A DNA stretch of 64,000 nt. It comes from Onishia taeanensis. GTDB lineage: Bacteria > Pseudomonadota > Gammaproteobacteria > Pseudomonadales > Halomonadaceae. The notes beneath the pieces were generated by a model. That model made no database searches, was not told the DNA's origin, and was given only the letters and a program-made list of their open reading frames with translations. Where the stretch lies: contig NZ_FNCI01000002.1 in the NCBI RefSeq assembly GCF_900100755.1, positions 378,951 to 442,950 on the forward strand, in the 5' to 3' direction. Below are positions 18,528 through 28,800 of the stretch, one piece after another; the stretch's first letter is position 1, and each line of letters opens with the position of its first letter. The translations under genes were made by a program, and so were the position numbers.

Positions 18528-19814
18528 TTAGTTCTGGGCCAGGTGCAGGTGAGGTGCGCTAAGGTCCAGGTTCTCGAGCATCCGCTCGCTGTACCAATTG
18601 ACGAAGTCGATCACGCCAAACTCGAAGGTCTCCGAGTAGGGGCCCGGCTCATAGCTCTTGGAGTTGATGCCTCGCTGGTTTTCCTCGGCGAGCCGGCGGT
18701 CCTGATCGTTGGTGGCATCCCATACGCGACGCATCTCGGCCGGATCGTAGTCGACGCCTTCTGCGGCATTCTTGTGTACCAGCCATTTTGTGGTGACGAG
18801 GGTTTTCTGCGGGCCCAGTGGCAGGACGCGGAAAACGACAGCGTGATCCCCCATGAAGTGGTTCCAGGAGTTGGGCAGGTGCAGGATGCGCAGCGAGCCC
18901 ATATCGGCGCTCTGCAGGGTACCCATTAGCTTCTTGCTGGCCCGCTTGCCGTTCATGGTCATGGATTCCACGCCATTGAGCAGCGGCGTACGGGTCAAGC
19001 GGTTACGACGGCCGAGTCGTGTGAGCTTGTAAGGCACGCCCTGGGCTTCCCAGTCGGCCTGCTTGCGTGCGACTAGGTCCTTGTAGGCCTGGGTGGCACG
19101 GGGGTCATCGGTGTCGTCGAACTCCTGCAGGGAGTTGAGCAGCTCCGGGTGCGAGCCATTGCAGTGATAGCACTCGCGGTTGTTCTCGATTACCAGCTTC
19201 CAGTTGCACTCTTCGATGATGCTGGACTCCACGGCGACCTTGACGTTGTCCATGTCGTAGGGCGCCAGGTAGTGGTCGAGACTCTCGAGGAAGCCATCGA
19301 TCTCCGGTGCTTCGTCGGCCAGGCTGATGAAGATGTAGCCGCCGCCGGTGCGAACGTGAACCGGCTTCAGGCCGTGGGCGTTGAGGTCGAAGTCTTTGCC
19401 CATGTCGCTGCCGGCGAACAGCAGGCGGCCATCCAGCTCGTAGGTCCACTGGTGATAGGGGCAGACCAGCTTTGCCACCTTGCCCTTGTCGGTGACGCAC
19501 AGGCGCGAGCCACGGTGACGGCAAACGTTATGGAAGGCGTGCACTTCACCGTTGTTGCCGCGCACGATCACGACCGGGTTGTCGCCGACTTCAAGGGTCA
19601 TGTAGTTACCCTTGTTGGGAATCTCGCAGGTCATGCCCGCAAAGAGCCATTCCTTCTCGAAGATTTCCTGCATGTCCAACTGAAACAGTCGCTCGTCGTT
19701 GTAGAACGGTTGCGGCAGCGAGTACTGGACACGTCGCTGCTGCAGCATTTCTACGGTAGCCTCGCGGGCCGGGGCCAGGGGATCGTCCAGACGAGCGGGG
19801 AACCTAGGATCCAT
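18528..19814 (-). CDS. gbcA: Glycine betaine monooxygenase, Rieske oxygenase subunit GbcA
   Basis: Hydroxylates a methyl group of glycine betaine, giving dimethylglycine and formaldehyde, with electrons from GbcB. The 428-residue Rieske protein has the [2Fe-2S] ligands C98-x-H100 (VCRHRGSRLC) and C118-x2-H121 (CPYHQW), and the mononuclear iron region ENNRECYHCNGSHPELLNS with its two histidines. The start ATG at 19814 has AGAGGA upstream. It is divergent from gbcB across 305 bp, as in Pseudomonas PA5410/PA5411. Expression is expected to depend on GbdR; repeated elements in the shared promoter region fit this. Confidence 0.96.
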   Translation of the reverse strand: MDPRFPARLDDPLAPAREATVEMLQQRRVQYSLPQPFYNDERLFQLDMQEIFEKEWLFAGMTCEIPNKGNYMTLEVGDNPVVIVRGNNGEVHAFHNVCRHRGSRLCVTDKGKVAKLVCPYHQWTYELDGRLLFAGSDMGKDFDLNAHGLKPVHVRTGGGYIFISLADEAPEIDGFLESLDHYLAPYDMDNVKVAVESSIIEECNWKLVIENNRECYHCNGSHPELLNSLQEFDDTDDPRATQAYKDLVARKQADWEAQGVPYKLTRLGRRNRLTRTPLLNGVESMTMNGKRASKKLMGTLQSADMGSLRILHLPNSWNHFMGDHAVVFRVLPLGPQKTLVTTKWLVHKNAAEGVDYDPAEMRRVWDATNDQDRRLAEENQRGINSKSYEPGPYSETFEFGVIDFVNWYSERMLENLDLSAPHLHLAQN

Positions 19815-20119
19815 GAATATACATCCTCTTACAGGGCCGCTGAGGCGGCTTTGACATTGTTAGAAATAGTGGCCGGGCCGGCTGTTGCGGGCTGAAGCGA
19901 GTGTGTATCAGAGCCGAGGGGCGCGGTTGTCTGCCGACGACGTGGTGTGATGCGACGACGACGTGGGGTGAAACGAAAATGGGCAGTGCTGGATGTCATG
20001 AGCATGCCCATGTCGTAGACAGGCAAGTCGAGCCGGTCAGTGCTGCGCAGAATTCGTGCAACGGCAGGCGGTGGCACCGCGGTCGGAGACCTTCATGCTG
20101 CAGCCTAGGCGACACAACA
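19815..20119. promoter_or_regulatory. gbcA/gbcB divergent promoter region
   Basis: This 305-bp gene-free stretch holds both promoters. Its centre has a direct repeat of CGACGACGTGG at 19935-19945 and 19956-19966, exactly 21 bp apart. The half next to gbcA (19840-19880) is AT-richer. An upstream open frame in the gbcB frame has no ribosome binding site or similarity and is not taken as coding. Confidence 0.6.
19932..19962. promoter_or_regulatory. Candidate GbdR operator, gbcA/gbcB copy
   Basis: This 31-nt element matches 55725-55755, upstream of the second gbcB, at 23 of 31 positions without gaps, including 14 of 15 in the half TGATGCGA-GACGAC. Both copies hold CGAC cores 21 bp apart, the two-turn spacing typical of AraC-family direct-repeat sites. 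Assignment to GbdR is inferred. Confidence 0.5.
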
Positions 20120-21226
20120 ATGACTATGTCCTTTCTCAACCCAGTCACTACCCAGACCTGGACCAATGGCCGCCATGCGGTACGCTGCGTCAAGGTGATC
20201 CAGGAAACCTGGGATACTCGAACATTCTGCTTCATGGCCGAGCAGCCGGTAATGTTCTTCTTCAAGCCGGGACAGTTCGTGACCCTGGAGCTTGAGATCG
20301 ATGACCAGCCCGTCATGCGTTCTTACACCATCTCGAGTTCACCGTCGGTTCCCTACAGCTTCTCCATTACCGTCAAGCGCATGCCGGGCGGTGTGGTCTC
20401 GAACTGGCTGCATGACAACCTCAAGGTCAATGACGAACTGGCGGTGCACGGCCCGGTTGGCAACTTCAACATCATCGATTATCCGGCCGACAAGGTGTTG
20501 ATGCTCTCCGGTGGCGTGGGTATCACACCCTTGATGTCCATGGTGCGCTGGTTGTTCGATACCAATGCCTCCGTGGATCTGCAGTTCGTGCATAGCTCCC
20601 GCTCACCCCGTGACGTTATCTATCATCGTGAGCTCGAGCATATCTTCTCGCGCATACCCGAGTTCAAACTGCATATCGTCTGCGAGCGCAGTGATGAGCT
20701 TGGCGATGCCTGGGCAGGCTTCCGTGGTTACCTGAGCCAGCCGATGCTCGAGCTGATGGCCCCGGACTTCATGGAGCGCGAGATCTTCTGCTGCGGCCCG
20801 ACGCCCTACATGAATGCGGTGAAGCGTCTGCTGCAGGAAAACGGCTTCGACATGAATCACTATCATGAGGAGTCCTTCGGCGCCACGCCGCTGGACGTCC
20901 AGGAAGATGTGATCGAGAACGTCGAGATGGCCGAAGCCGAGGCCGAGGAGCTCGATGCTTCCGATATGCTCAGCGTCGAGTTCAGCACCACCGGCAAGAG
21001 CGTGCGTATTCAACCTGGCGAGACGGTCCATTCGGCCGCCGCCAAGCTTGGGCTGCACATTCCCAAGGCGTGCGGTATGGGCATCTGTGGTACCTGCCGA
21101 GTGCCCCTCAGCAGCGGTGAGGTCGAGATGGACCATAACGGCGGCATCACGGACGAGGACGTCGCCGAGGGCTATATACTCTCCTGCTGCAGCAAGCCGG
21201 TAGGCGATGTGGTGGTCGAGTACTGA
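20120..21226 (+). CDS. gbcB: Glycine betaine monooxygenase, reductase subunit GbcB (copy 1)
   Basis: Passes electrons from NAD(P)H to the Rieske centre of GbcA. The 368-residue protein has an FAD-binding ferredoxin-reductase domain (RSYTISSSPS flavin motif near 88), an NAD domain (LMLSGGVGITPLMSM; EIFCCGPTPYMNAVKRLL), and a C-terminal plant-type [2Fe-2S] ferredoxin domain with CGMGICGTCRVPL and a last cysteine in ILSCCSKP. Start ATG at 20120 gives MTMSFLNPVTTQTW; an ATG two codons later is also possible. It is about 86% identical by eye to the second copy at 55931-57037, of exactly the same length. It is divergent from its partner gbcA. Confidence 0.95.
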   Translation: MTMSFLNPVTTQTWTNGRHAVRCVKVIQETWDTRTFCFMAEQPVMFFFKPGQFVTLELEIDDQPVMRSYTISSSPSVPYSFSITVKRMPGGVVSNWLHDNLKVNDELAVHGPVGNFNIIDYPADKVLMLSGGVGITPLMSMVRWLFDTNASVDLQFVHSSRSPRDVIYHRELEHIFSRIPEFKLHIVCERSDELGDAWAGFRGYLSQPMLELMAPDFMEREIFCCGPTPYMNAVKRLLQENGFDMNHYHEESFGATPLDVQEDVIENVEMAEAEAEELDASDMLSVEFSTTGKSVRIQPGETVHSAAAKLGLHIPKACGMGICGTCRVPLSSGEVEMDHNGGITDEDVAEGYILSCCSKPVGDVVVEY

Positions 21227-21468
21227 TCAGGGCGGCTACCGCCTCCTTGCAGACTCGTGGGTCATTCGAGCTGAGTGAATGGCCAACCATGGCGTGGGGC
21301 GTTAGGGATCACCGAACTGACGCCCCGCGTGCTGGTTTTTATCGCCAGTACCCCAGTGCCTGGATTCCGTAGCCGCCCCAGCCCGCGATGCGCATCGTTT
21401 CTACGCTGACCGATATGGTCTAGCGATCATGCAGATCGTGTCGGCTAGGCTTTGCGTCCTGGCTCGAG

Positions 21469-22557
21469 GTGCCGGACACTGATCCCACGTCACCGCTAGT
21501 GAAGAGCACCGCTTCCATGAGCCTTACCCACGCGGGCGAGCCGTTGTCCGTCGGCTTCGTCCTGCTGCGCCGCTTCACCATGCTGCCCTTTGCGGCCTTC
21601 GTCGATTGCCTGCGTCTAGCCGCTGACGAGGGCGATCGCAGCCGTCAACTGCGCTGTCACTGGGTCTTCATGACCAGCGCCGGGCAGGATGCCATCTCCA
21701 GCTGCGGCGCGGCCGTCACGCCTTGCACGGCCTTTCGCGATCCGGCGGAGTTTGACTACATCGTGGTCATCGGCGGCGTTCAGGATGAACATGACGTCAT
21801 CGATGAGACGGCGATTGCTTACCTGCAGCGCACGGCCAAGGCGGGTGTGCCTCTGGTGGGGGTCTGCACGGGCGTCTTCGCGCTGATCCAGGCTGGGCTG
21901 ATGAACGGCCGGCGCTGTTGCGTCAGTTGGTATCACCATGGCGACCTGACGCGGCGATTTCCCGACATCGAGCCGGTCGCCGACCGTCTTTTCATCGATG
22001 ATGGGCACTTGCTGACCTGTGCCGGGGGCGTCGCCTCTGCCGATTTGGCCGCCTACCTAGTGGAGCGCCATCTGGGCAAGGCCTGGGCCATGAAGAGCTT
22101 GCATATCATGCTCATTGACGAGGCCCGCCGCGGCGAACATCCCCAGCCCCAGCCAGTGGTGTTCGACAAGGTCGAGGACCGGCTGGTGCGTCGCGCCATT
22201 GCCATTCTCGAGCAGCATCTCGGCGAGCCGCTGGGCGTGGATGCCCTGGCCGAGCGGCTCGGTACCTCGCGTCGCAACCTGGAGCGCCGCTTCCGTGAGG
22301 CGCTGGGTGTTGGCCCTCGCAAGTTCGCCCGGGATCTGCGCCTGCGCTATGGCCTGTGGCTGCTGCACTACACGGCGAAGAGCGTCACCGACATCGGCGA
22401 ACGCTGCGGGTTCTCCGATACCGCCCACTTCTCGCGACACTTCCGCGAGGCCTTTGGTGTTACGCCGTCGGCGGCGCGCAGGGCGGCAGGAGAGGGCAAT
22501 GGCGCCGTGGTCGACCCCTTCTTTCTGCATATCGAGTCGCGCACGGCGCCTCTTTAG
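21469..22557 (+). CDS. GATase1-like AraC-family regulator upstream of glyA-sox (SouR-like)
   Basis: A second regulator of GbdR architecture: DJ-1/PfpI-like domain (residues about 25-210, with VGVCTGVFALIQAGLMNG) and a C-terminal AraC DNA-binding domain (DALAERLGTSRRNLERRFRE, then DIGERCGFSDTAHFSRHFRE). As drawn from the GTG at 21469 it has 362 residues; the ATG at 21517 (MSLTHAGEPLSV) is an equally plausible start. It lies directly before glyA-soxBDAG, transcribed the same way but separated by a terminator and a 333-bp leader. In Pseudomonas SouR, of this family, activates the sarcosine genes, so a sarcosine-responsive role is inferred. ArgR- or CdhR-like function cannot be excluded. Confidence 0.8.
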   Translation: MPDTDPTSPLVKSTASMSLTHAGEPLSVGFVLLRRFTMLPFAAFVDCLRLAADEGDRSRQLRCHWVFMTSAGQDAISSCGAAVTPCTAFRDPAEFDYIVVIGGVQDEHDVIDETAIAYLQRTAKAGVPLVGVCTGVFALIQAGLMNGRRCCVSWYHHGDLTRRFPDIEPVADRLFIDDGHLLTCAGGVASADLAAYLVERHLGKAWAMKSLHIMLIDEARRGEHPQPQPVVFDKVEDRLVRRAIAILEQHLGEPLGVDALAERLGTSRRNLERRFREALGVGPRKFARDLRLRYGLWLLHYTAKSVTDIGERCGFSDTAHFSRHFREAFGVTPSAARRAAGEGNGAVVDPFFLHIESRTAPL

Positions 22558-22579
22558 GCACCGAGGCCGCAAGGCCATG

Positions 22580-22607
22580 AGCCGATGCCTGGGCGTCGGC
22601 TTTTTTT
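22580..22607 (+). terminator. Rho-independent terminator after the SouR-like gene
   Basis: An inverted repeat (AGCCGATG paired with CGTCGGCT, one G-T pair) within 22580-22601 is followed by seven T. Confidence 0.85.
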
Positions 22608-22890
22608 ATGCGTGCATGTCGAGAAATATACAAATATCCCGTAAATATAAAAGTGTTTAAAAACAAATAATTGTTGGGTTATGTCGCGAACATCATGGGA
22701 AAGATGTCGCAAACGTTCAATCTTTCCAGCACGCGATTGGCTATCAATGACAGCCAGAGTGAGCGCGCGGCGTCTCAGGCGGGCCGGCGATCTGACCGCT
22801 TGTCTGTCGCGACGATGTCGGTGTCGTTTCCAGAATGCCGCGCGTTCTACTTTTTTTTAACGTTGTGAAGCCAATCCCCAGGGTGACGAG
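22608..22890 (+). promoter_or_regulatory. glyA-sox leader and promoter region
   Basis: The gene-free stretch before glyA begins with a strongly AT-rich block (22621-22680). A direct repeat follows: ATGTCGC at 22681-22687 and 22704-22710, each followed by AA at the same offset and 23 bp apart. More GTCG words occur at 22803-22825. A T-rich run (22850-22858) precedes the ribosome binding site. No riboswitch core was recognised. The AT-rich block plus repeat is a plausible activator-dependent promoter for the sarcosine operon. Confidence 0.45.
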
Positions 22891-24186
22891 ATGAACGCCA
22901 ATAACCTTACAACGACCGATCCCCAAATCGCCGCCGCCATTGCCGATGAAGTGGTTCGCCAGGAAGCTCATATCGAGCTGATCGCCTCGGAGAACTACGC
23001 GAGTCCGCAGGTCATGGAGGCCCAGGGGAGCCAGCTGACCAACAAATACGCCGAGGGCTACCCTGGCAAGCGCTACTATGGCGGCTGTGAGCACGTCGAC
23101 GTGGTCGAACGCCTGGCCATCGAGCGTGCCTGCGCGCTGTTCAGCGCCAACTATGCCAACGTCCAGCCCCATTCTGGCGCTCAGGCCAATGCGGCGGCCT
23201 TCATGGCTCTGGTATCGCCGGGCGACACCGTACTGGGCATGAGCCTGGCCCACGGTGGGCACCTGACCCATGGTGCGGCGCCGAACTTCTCCGGTAAGTA
23301 CTACAACGCCGTTCAGTACGGCTTGAACCCGGACAGCGGCGAGATCGACTACGACGAGGTAGAGCGTCTCGCCCATGAGCATCAGCCCAAACTGATCATC
23401 GCCGGCTTTTCGGCGTACTCCCGGGTGATCAACTGGCGTCGTTTCCGCAGCATCGCCGATGCTGTGGGTGCCTGGCTGATGGTCGACATGGCCCATGTCG
23501 CCGGCCTGGTGGCTGCCGGCCATTACCCGAGCCCACTGCCGCATGCCCATGTGGTGACCACTACCACCCACAAGACCCTGCGCGGTCCGCGTGGTGGCCT
23601 GATCCTCTCCGCCAGCGGTGACGAGACGCTTTACAAGAAGCTCAACGGCGCGGTCTTCCCGGGCCAGCAGGGCGGTCCGCTGATGCACGTCATCGCCGCC
23701 AAGGCGGTGGCTTTCCGCGAGGCCATGAGCCAGGACTTCGTGCGCTACCAGGCGCAGGTGATCGACAACGCCCGAGCCATGGCCAAAGTCTTCATCGAGC
23801 GCGGCTTCGATGTGGTCTCCGGCGGCACCGACGACCATCTCTTTCTGCTGTCGCTGATCAAGCAGGGGGTAACCGGCAAGGACGCGGATGCCGCGCTGGG
23901 TCGCGCCCACATCACGGTCAACAAGAACGCCGTGCCCAACGACCCCCAGAGCCCCTTCGTGACCTCGGGCCTGCGCATTGGCACCCCGGCGGTGACCACT
24001 CGTGGCTTCGATCAGGCCGACTGCGAGGCCCTGGCCGGCTGGATTTGCGATCTGCTCGACGTCCTGGCCGAGGGTGGCGATACCACCGCAGCCGAGGCCG
24101 AGGTGCGTGGCAAGGTGGCCGAGCTGTGTGCTCGCCACCCGGTCTATGGCCAAGCCGTCGCAGCTGCCGAGACAGCTTACGCGTGA
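22891..24186 (+). CDS. glyA: Serine hydroxymethyltransferase of the sarcosine operon
   Basis: PLP enzyme that joins glycine and 5,10-methylenetetrahydrofolate to make serine. It has 431 residues, slightly longer than housekeeping GlyA (about 417). Seen are [20 protein letters not shown], the tetrahydrofolate region [18 protein letters not shown], and the PLP lysine in [15 protein letters not shown] near residue 229. As first gene of glyA-soxBDAG-purU it would use both products of sarcosine oxidase, glycine and methylene-THF, in one step. It corresponds to glyA1 (PA5415) in Pseudomonas. Confidence 0.96.
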   Translation: MNANNLTTTDPQIAAAIADEVVRQEAHIELIASENYASPQVMEAQGSQLTNKYAEGYPGKRYYGGCEHVDVVERLAIERACALFSANYANVQPHSGAQANAAAFMALVSPGDTVLGMSLAHGGHLTHGAAPNFSGKYYNAVQYGLNPDSGEIDYDEVERLAHEHQPKLIIAGFSAYSRVINWRRFRSIADAVGAWLMVDMAHVAGLVAAGHYPSPLPHAHVVTTTTHKTLRGPRGGLILSASGDETLYKKLNGAVFPGQQGGPLMHVIAAKAVAFREAMSQDFVRYQAQVIDNARAMAKVFIERGFDVVSGGTDDHLFLLSLIKQGVTGKDADAALGRAHITVNKNAVPNDPQSPFVTSGLRIGTPAVTTRGFDQADCEALAGWICDLLDVLAEGGDTTAAEAEVRGKVAELCARHPVYGQAVAAAETAYA

Positions 24187-24194
24187 GCCCGATT

Positions 24195-24214
24195 CCCGCC
24201 GCTGTGGCGGCGGG
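24195..24214 (+). other. Intercistronic hairpin between glyA and soxB
   Basis: A perfect 8-bp GC stem (24195-24202 with 24207-24214) and TGTG loop sits 9 bp after glyA and just before the soxB ribosome binding site GAGGAG. There is no T tail, so mRNA stabilisation or partial attenuation is more likely than termination. Confidence 0.6.
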
Positions 24215-24235
24215 CCCCTTTGAGGAGAAGATTCC

Positions 24236-25486
24236 ATGCAACGATATTCAGGCTTCGGGCTGGTCAAGCACGCGCTGAGCCACCACGAGAACTGGGAACG
24301 CCAGTGGCGCAACCCCACGCCCAAGAAATCCTATGACGTCATCATCGTCGGCGGCGGTGGCCACGGCCTGGCCACGGCCTACTACCTGGCCAAGGAGTTC
24401 GGCGTTACCAACGTCGCGGTGATCGAGAAAGGTTGGCTGGGCGGCGGCAATACCGCCCGCAACACCACCATCGTGCGTTCCAACTATTTGTGGGACGAGT
24501 CGGCGGCGCTCTATGAGCACGCCATGAAACTCTGGGAAGGGCTCTCCCAGGACATCAACTACAACGTGATGTTCTCCCAGCGCGGCGTGTTGAACGTGGG
24601 TCACACCCTGCAAGACATGCGCGATATCCAGCGCCGGGTCAACGCCAACCGCCTCAACGGCATCGACGGCGAAGTGCTCGACGCCAAGGGCGTGCAGGCG
24701 CTGGTGCCGATCATGGACTGCTCCAAGAATGCTCGTTACCCGGTGATGGGTGCTTCCTGGCAGCCGCGTGCGGGTGTCGCTCGCCACGACGCCGTGGCCT
24801 GGGGCTATGCCCGGGCCGCCGATGCCCTGGGCGTCGACCTGCTGCAGAACACCGAGGTCACCGGCTTCAAGATTCGCGATGGCCAGATCTATGGGGTGCA
24901 CACCAACCGCGGTGACATCGAAGCCAAGACCGTCGGCTGCGTCACGGCCGGTAACTCCGGGGTGATGGCGAAGATGGCCGGCATCAAGCTACCCCTGGAA
25001 TCGCATCCGCTGCAGGCGTTGGTATCCGAGCCGATCAAGCCGATCCTCGATACCGTGGTGATGTCGAACCATGTGCACGGCTATATCAGCCAGTCCGACA
25101 AGGGCGACCTGGTCATCGGCGCCGGTATCGACGGCTACAACGGCTACGGCCAGCGCGGCAGCTACCCGACCGTGGAGCACACCCTGCAGGCGATCGTCGA
25201 GATGTTCCCGATCTTCTCGCGAGTGCGCATGAACCGCCAGTGGGGCGGTATCGTCGATACCTGTCCCGATGCCTGCCCGATCCTTTCGAAGACCAAGGTC
25301 AAGGGGTTGTACTTCAACTGCGGATGGGGCACCGGTGGCTTCAAGGCCACGCCGGGATCGGGGCATGTGTTCGCGGCGAGCCTCGCCAAGGGCGAGATGC
25401 ACCCGATCGCCGCCCCCTTCTCCATCGACCGTTTCAACACCGGCGCGTTGATCGACGAGCACGGCGCCGCCGGCGTCGCCCACTGA
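24236..25486 (+). CDS. soxB: Heterotetrameric sarcosine oxidase, beta subunit
   Basis: Flavin subunit where sarcosine is demethylated to glycine. The 416 residues match the family. Seen are an FAD motif [21 protein letters not shown] (about 35-55), [20 protein letters not shown], a conserved [16 protein letters not shown] segment, and the C-terminal [14 protein letters not shown] typical of sarcosine oxidase beta chains. It has a good ribosome binding site (GAGGAG) and is followed after 22 bp by soxD. The subunit carries the covalent FMN and noncovalent FAD in characterised relatives. Confidence 0.96.
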   Translation: MQRYSGFGLVKHALSHHENWERQWRNPTPKKSYDVIIVGGGGHGLATAYYLAKEFGVTNVAVIEKGWLGGGNTARNTTIVRSNYLWDESAALYEHAMKLWEGLSQDINYNVMFSQRGVLNVGHTLQDMRDIQRRVNANRLNGIDGEVLDAKGVQALVPIMDCSKNARYPVMGASWQPRAGVARHDAVAWGYARAADALGVDLLQNTEVTGFKIRDGQIYGVHTNRGDIEAKTVGCVTAGNSGVMAKMAGIKLPLESHPLQALVSEPIKPILDTVVMSNHVHGYISQSDKGDLVIGAGIDGYNGYGQRGSYPTVEHTLQAIVEMFPIFSRVRMNRQWGGIVDTCPDACPILSKTKVKGLYFNCGWGTGGFKATPGSGHVFAASLAKGEMHPIAAPFSIDRFNTGALIDEHGAAGVAH

Positions 25487-25508
25487 TCCACCGCAGAGGA
25501 GACTTACC

Positions 25509-25877
25509 ATGTTCTATATCTTCTGTCCGTACTGCGGTGAGCACCGCGAGGAAGAGGAATTCCACCCGAAGGGCCAGGCGCATATCTCTCGCCCAGAGGA
25601 CCCGGAGGCCACCAGCGATGAAGAATGGGGCGATTACCTGTTCTTCCGCGACAACCCGCGTGGTGTCCACCATGAGCTGTGGGTACACGCGGTGGGTTGC
25701 CGTAAGTTCTTCAACATCACGCGCCATACCGTGAGCTACGAGATCCTCGAGGTCTACAAGATGGGTGAGCAGCCGTCGATCACCGCAGAGAACTACGCGG
25801 CCCAGCAAGGCGCTGCATCCGCCGATAAAGAGCGCAACGCGTCTCAGGCCAAGCATCAAGAAGGAGTCCGGGCATGA
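25509..25877 (+). CDS. soxD: Heterotetrameric sarcosine oxidase, delta subunit
   Basis: Small zinc-binding subunit of sarcosine oxidase. It starts MFYIFCPYCGEHREEEEFH, with the CPYCG half of the zinc site and the second half near HHELWVHAVGCRKFFNITRH. At 122 residues it is longer than many SoxD chains (about 95-100), with a polar C-terminal tail after residue 90 (ENYAAQQGAASADKERNASQ). Its stop overlaps the soxA start in ATGA, so the two are translationally coupled. The delta chain is needed for folding and assembly of the tetramer in characterised systems. Confidence 0.94.
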   Translation: MFYIFCPYCGEHREEEEFHPKGQAHISRPEDPEATSDEEWGDYLFFRDNPRGVHHELWVHAVGCRKFFNITRHTVSYEILEVYKMGEQPSITAENYAAQQGAASADKERNASQAKHQEGVRA

Positions 25878-28800
25878 GCCAGCCGAACCGACTCAAGACT
25901 GGCGGTCGCGTCGACCGCTCACGGCAGCTGACCTTCACCTTCAATGGCCAGCGCTACCAGGGTCATCCCGGCGATACGCTTGCCTCGGCGCTGCTTGCCA
26001 ACGGTGTCGATATCGTCAATCGCAGCTTCAAGTACTCGCGTCCCCGCGGCATCGTGGCCGCTGGTGCCGAAGAGCCGAACGGTATCGTTCAGTTGGGCAG
26101 CACCGAAGCGGGGCAGGTCCCTAACGTGCGTGCTACCCAGCAGGCGCTCTATCAGGACTTGTCGGCGCGTAGCACTAACGGCTGGCCGAACGTTCAGCGC
26201 GACCTGATGGGCCTGGTCGGCAAGCTGGGTGGCCAGTTCATGCCGCCGGGCTTCTACTACAAGACCTTCATGGCGCCGGCCTCCATGTGGCTGACCTATG
26301 AGAAGTACATTCGCAAGGCCGCGGGTCTGGGGCGCAGTCCCACCGAGAATGACCCGGACATCTATGACCATCGTCATCAGCACTGTGACGTGCTGGTGGT
26401 GGGCGCGGGCCCTGCTGGCCTGTCTGCTGCGCTCGCCGCCGGTCGTGCCGGTGCGCGCGTTATCCTGGTCGATGAGCAGGAAGAAATGGGTGGATCGCTG
26501 CTGTCGTCCCGCGAAAGCATCGACGATGCACCGGCGACCACCTGGGTCGAGAAAGTGCTGAAGGAGCTTTCCGAGCTCGAGCACGTGACCCTGATGCCGC
26601 GCACCACCGCCAACGGCTATCACGACCATAACTTCGTGACGCTGCATGAGCGCTGCACCGAGCACCTGGCGGATCTCGCGCCGCGTGCTGGTGGTCGCCG
26701 CCAGGTCCGCTCGCGCATGCACCGGGTGCGTGCCGGCCAGGTCGTCCTGGCGAGCGGTGCCCATGAGCGTCCGCTGGTCTATGCCGGCAACGATGTGCCC
26801 GGCAACATGTTGGCCGGAGCGGTGTCGACCTATATCCGCCGTTATGGCGTGGCGCCGGGCAATCGTCTGGTGCTCTCCACCAGCAATGACGATGGTTATC
26901 GCTCGGCGCTTGACTGGGCCGAGGCCGGCCGCGAAGTGGTGGCGATTGCCGACGCTCGCCAGAACCCGGACGGTGAACTGGTCGAACAGGCGCGTGCCAA
27001 GGGCATTCAGATCATCGCCGGTAGCGCGGTGATCGAAGCACGTGGCGATAAGCGCGTCGCCGCCGCCAAGGTGGCGAAGATCGATATCGAGGGCTTCAAG
27101 GTCACAGGTCCAGTCGAAGAGCTTGCCTGCGATACCATAGCGAGCTCCGGCGGTTTCAGCCCGGTGGTGCACCTGGCGTCGCATACCGGCAGCCGGCCGA
27201 CCTGGAATGAAGAGCTTCTGGGCTTCATGCCGTCACCGGTGAAAGGCATGACGCCTACCGGTGGTGCGCATGGTGTCTATGCGCTCGGCCAGGTGATCGC
27301 AGACGGCTTCAAAGCCGGCAGCGCCGCGGGCGAGGCCTGTGGTTTCGAGCGCCAGGATGCGAGCCTACCCAAGGTCGATGAGCGCCGTGAAGGCGCTGCC
27401 GTGGCCCTCTATCAGGTGCCGCACCAGAAGGCGACCCTGCGCGGACCCAAGCAGTTCGTCGACATGCAAAACGACGTCACAGCGGCGGCGATCGAGCTGG
27501 CGACTCGCGAGGGCTTCGAGTCCATCGAGCACGTCAAGCGCTATACCGCCATGGGCTTCGGCACCGATCAAGGCAAGCTTGGCAATATCAACGGCATGGC
27601 CATCGCTGCGCGCTGCCTGGGACGCACGATTCCCGAGGTCGGCACCACGGTGTTCCGTCCCAATTACACGCCGGTCAGCTTTGGCGCCATCGTCGGTCGT
27701 CACTGCGGCGAGCTGTTCGATCCCGAGCGCTATACCGCCATGCACCAGTGGCATGTCGAGAATGGCGCCGAGTTCGAGGACGTGGGGCAGTGGAAGCGTC
27801 CCTGGTACTTCCCGCGCACGGTCAATGGCAAGACCGAGACCATGCACGAGGCGGTTGCCCGTGAATGCAGCGCCGTGCGCGAGAAGGTCGGCATTCTAGA
27901 TGCTTCGACGCTTGGCAAGATCGATATCCAGGGCCCGGATGCGCGTGAGTTCCTGGGTCGCGTCTACACCAACAAGTGGGCCAAGCTTGCGCCTGGCCGC
28001 GTCCGCTATGGCCTGATGTGCAAAGACGACGGCATGGTATTCGACGATGGCACCACCAGCTGCCTGGCCGAAAACCACTTCCTGATGACCACCAGCACCG
28101 GCGGCGCCGCCACCGTGCTCGAGTGGCTCGAGATTTGGCACCAGACCGAGTGGCCGGAGCTGGACGTCTACTTCAACTCTGTGACCGATCACTGGGCGAC
28201 CATGACCGTCACCGGGCCCGAAGCGCGCAAGCTGATGGCCGAGCTCACCGACATCGATCTCGACAAGGACAGCTTCAAGTTCATGGACTGGCGAGAAGGC
28301 AAGGTGGCCGGCGTGCCGGCGCGGGTCTTCCGCATCTCGTTCACCGGCGAGCTGGCTTACGAGATCAACGTCCAGGCCAACTATGCGATGCACGTGTGGA
28401 AAAAGCTGTTCGCCCACGGCGACAAGTATGGCCTGACGCCTTACGGCACCGAGACCATGCACGTGCTGCGTGCCGAGAAGGGCTTCATCATCGCCGGTCA
28501 GGACACCGACGGCTCGGTGACTCCGGAAGACCTGGGCATGCACTGGGCGATCGGCTACGACAAGCCCAATTCCTGGATCGGCAAGCGGGCCCTCACGCGT
28601 CCTGACACCAAGCGTACCGACCGTAAGCAGATGGTGGGCCTCAAGCCCAAGGATCCGTCGGTGGTGCTGGAAGAAGGCGCGCAGATCGTGTTTGACCCCA
28701 ATCACGCGATTCCCATGCCGATGAAGGGTCACGTGACCTCCAGCTACTACAGCCCGACCCTGCAGTCAGGCTTCGCCCTGGCCGTGGTAATGGGCGGCCA

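Noticed and set aside
22608-22890. Possible glycine riboswitch in the glyA leader
   Set aside because: I could not find the conserved tandem aptamer core sequences or a matching stem arrangement.
22744-24324. 526-codon open frame opposite glyA
   Set aside because: Antisense shadow of glyA; no ribosome binding site or recognisable domain.
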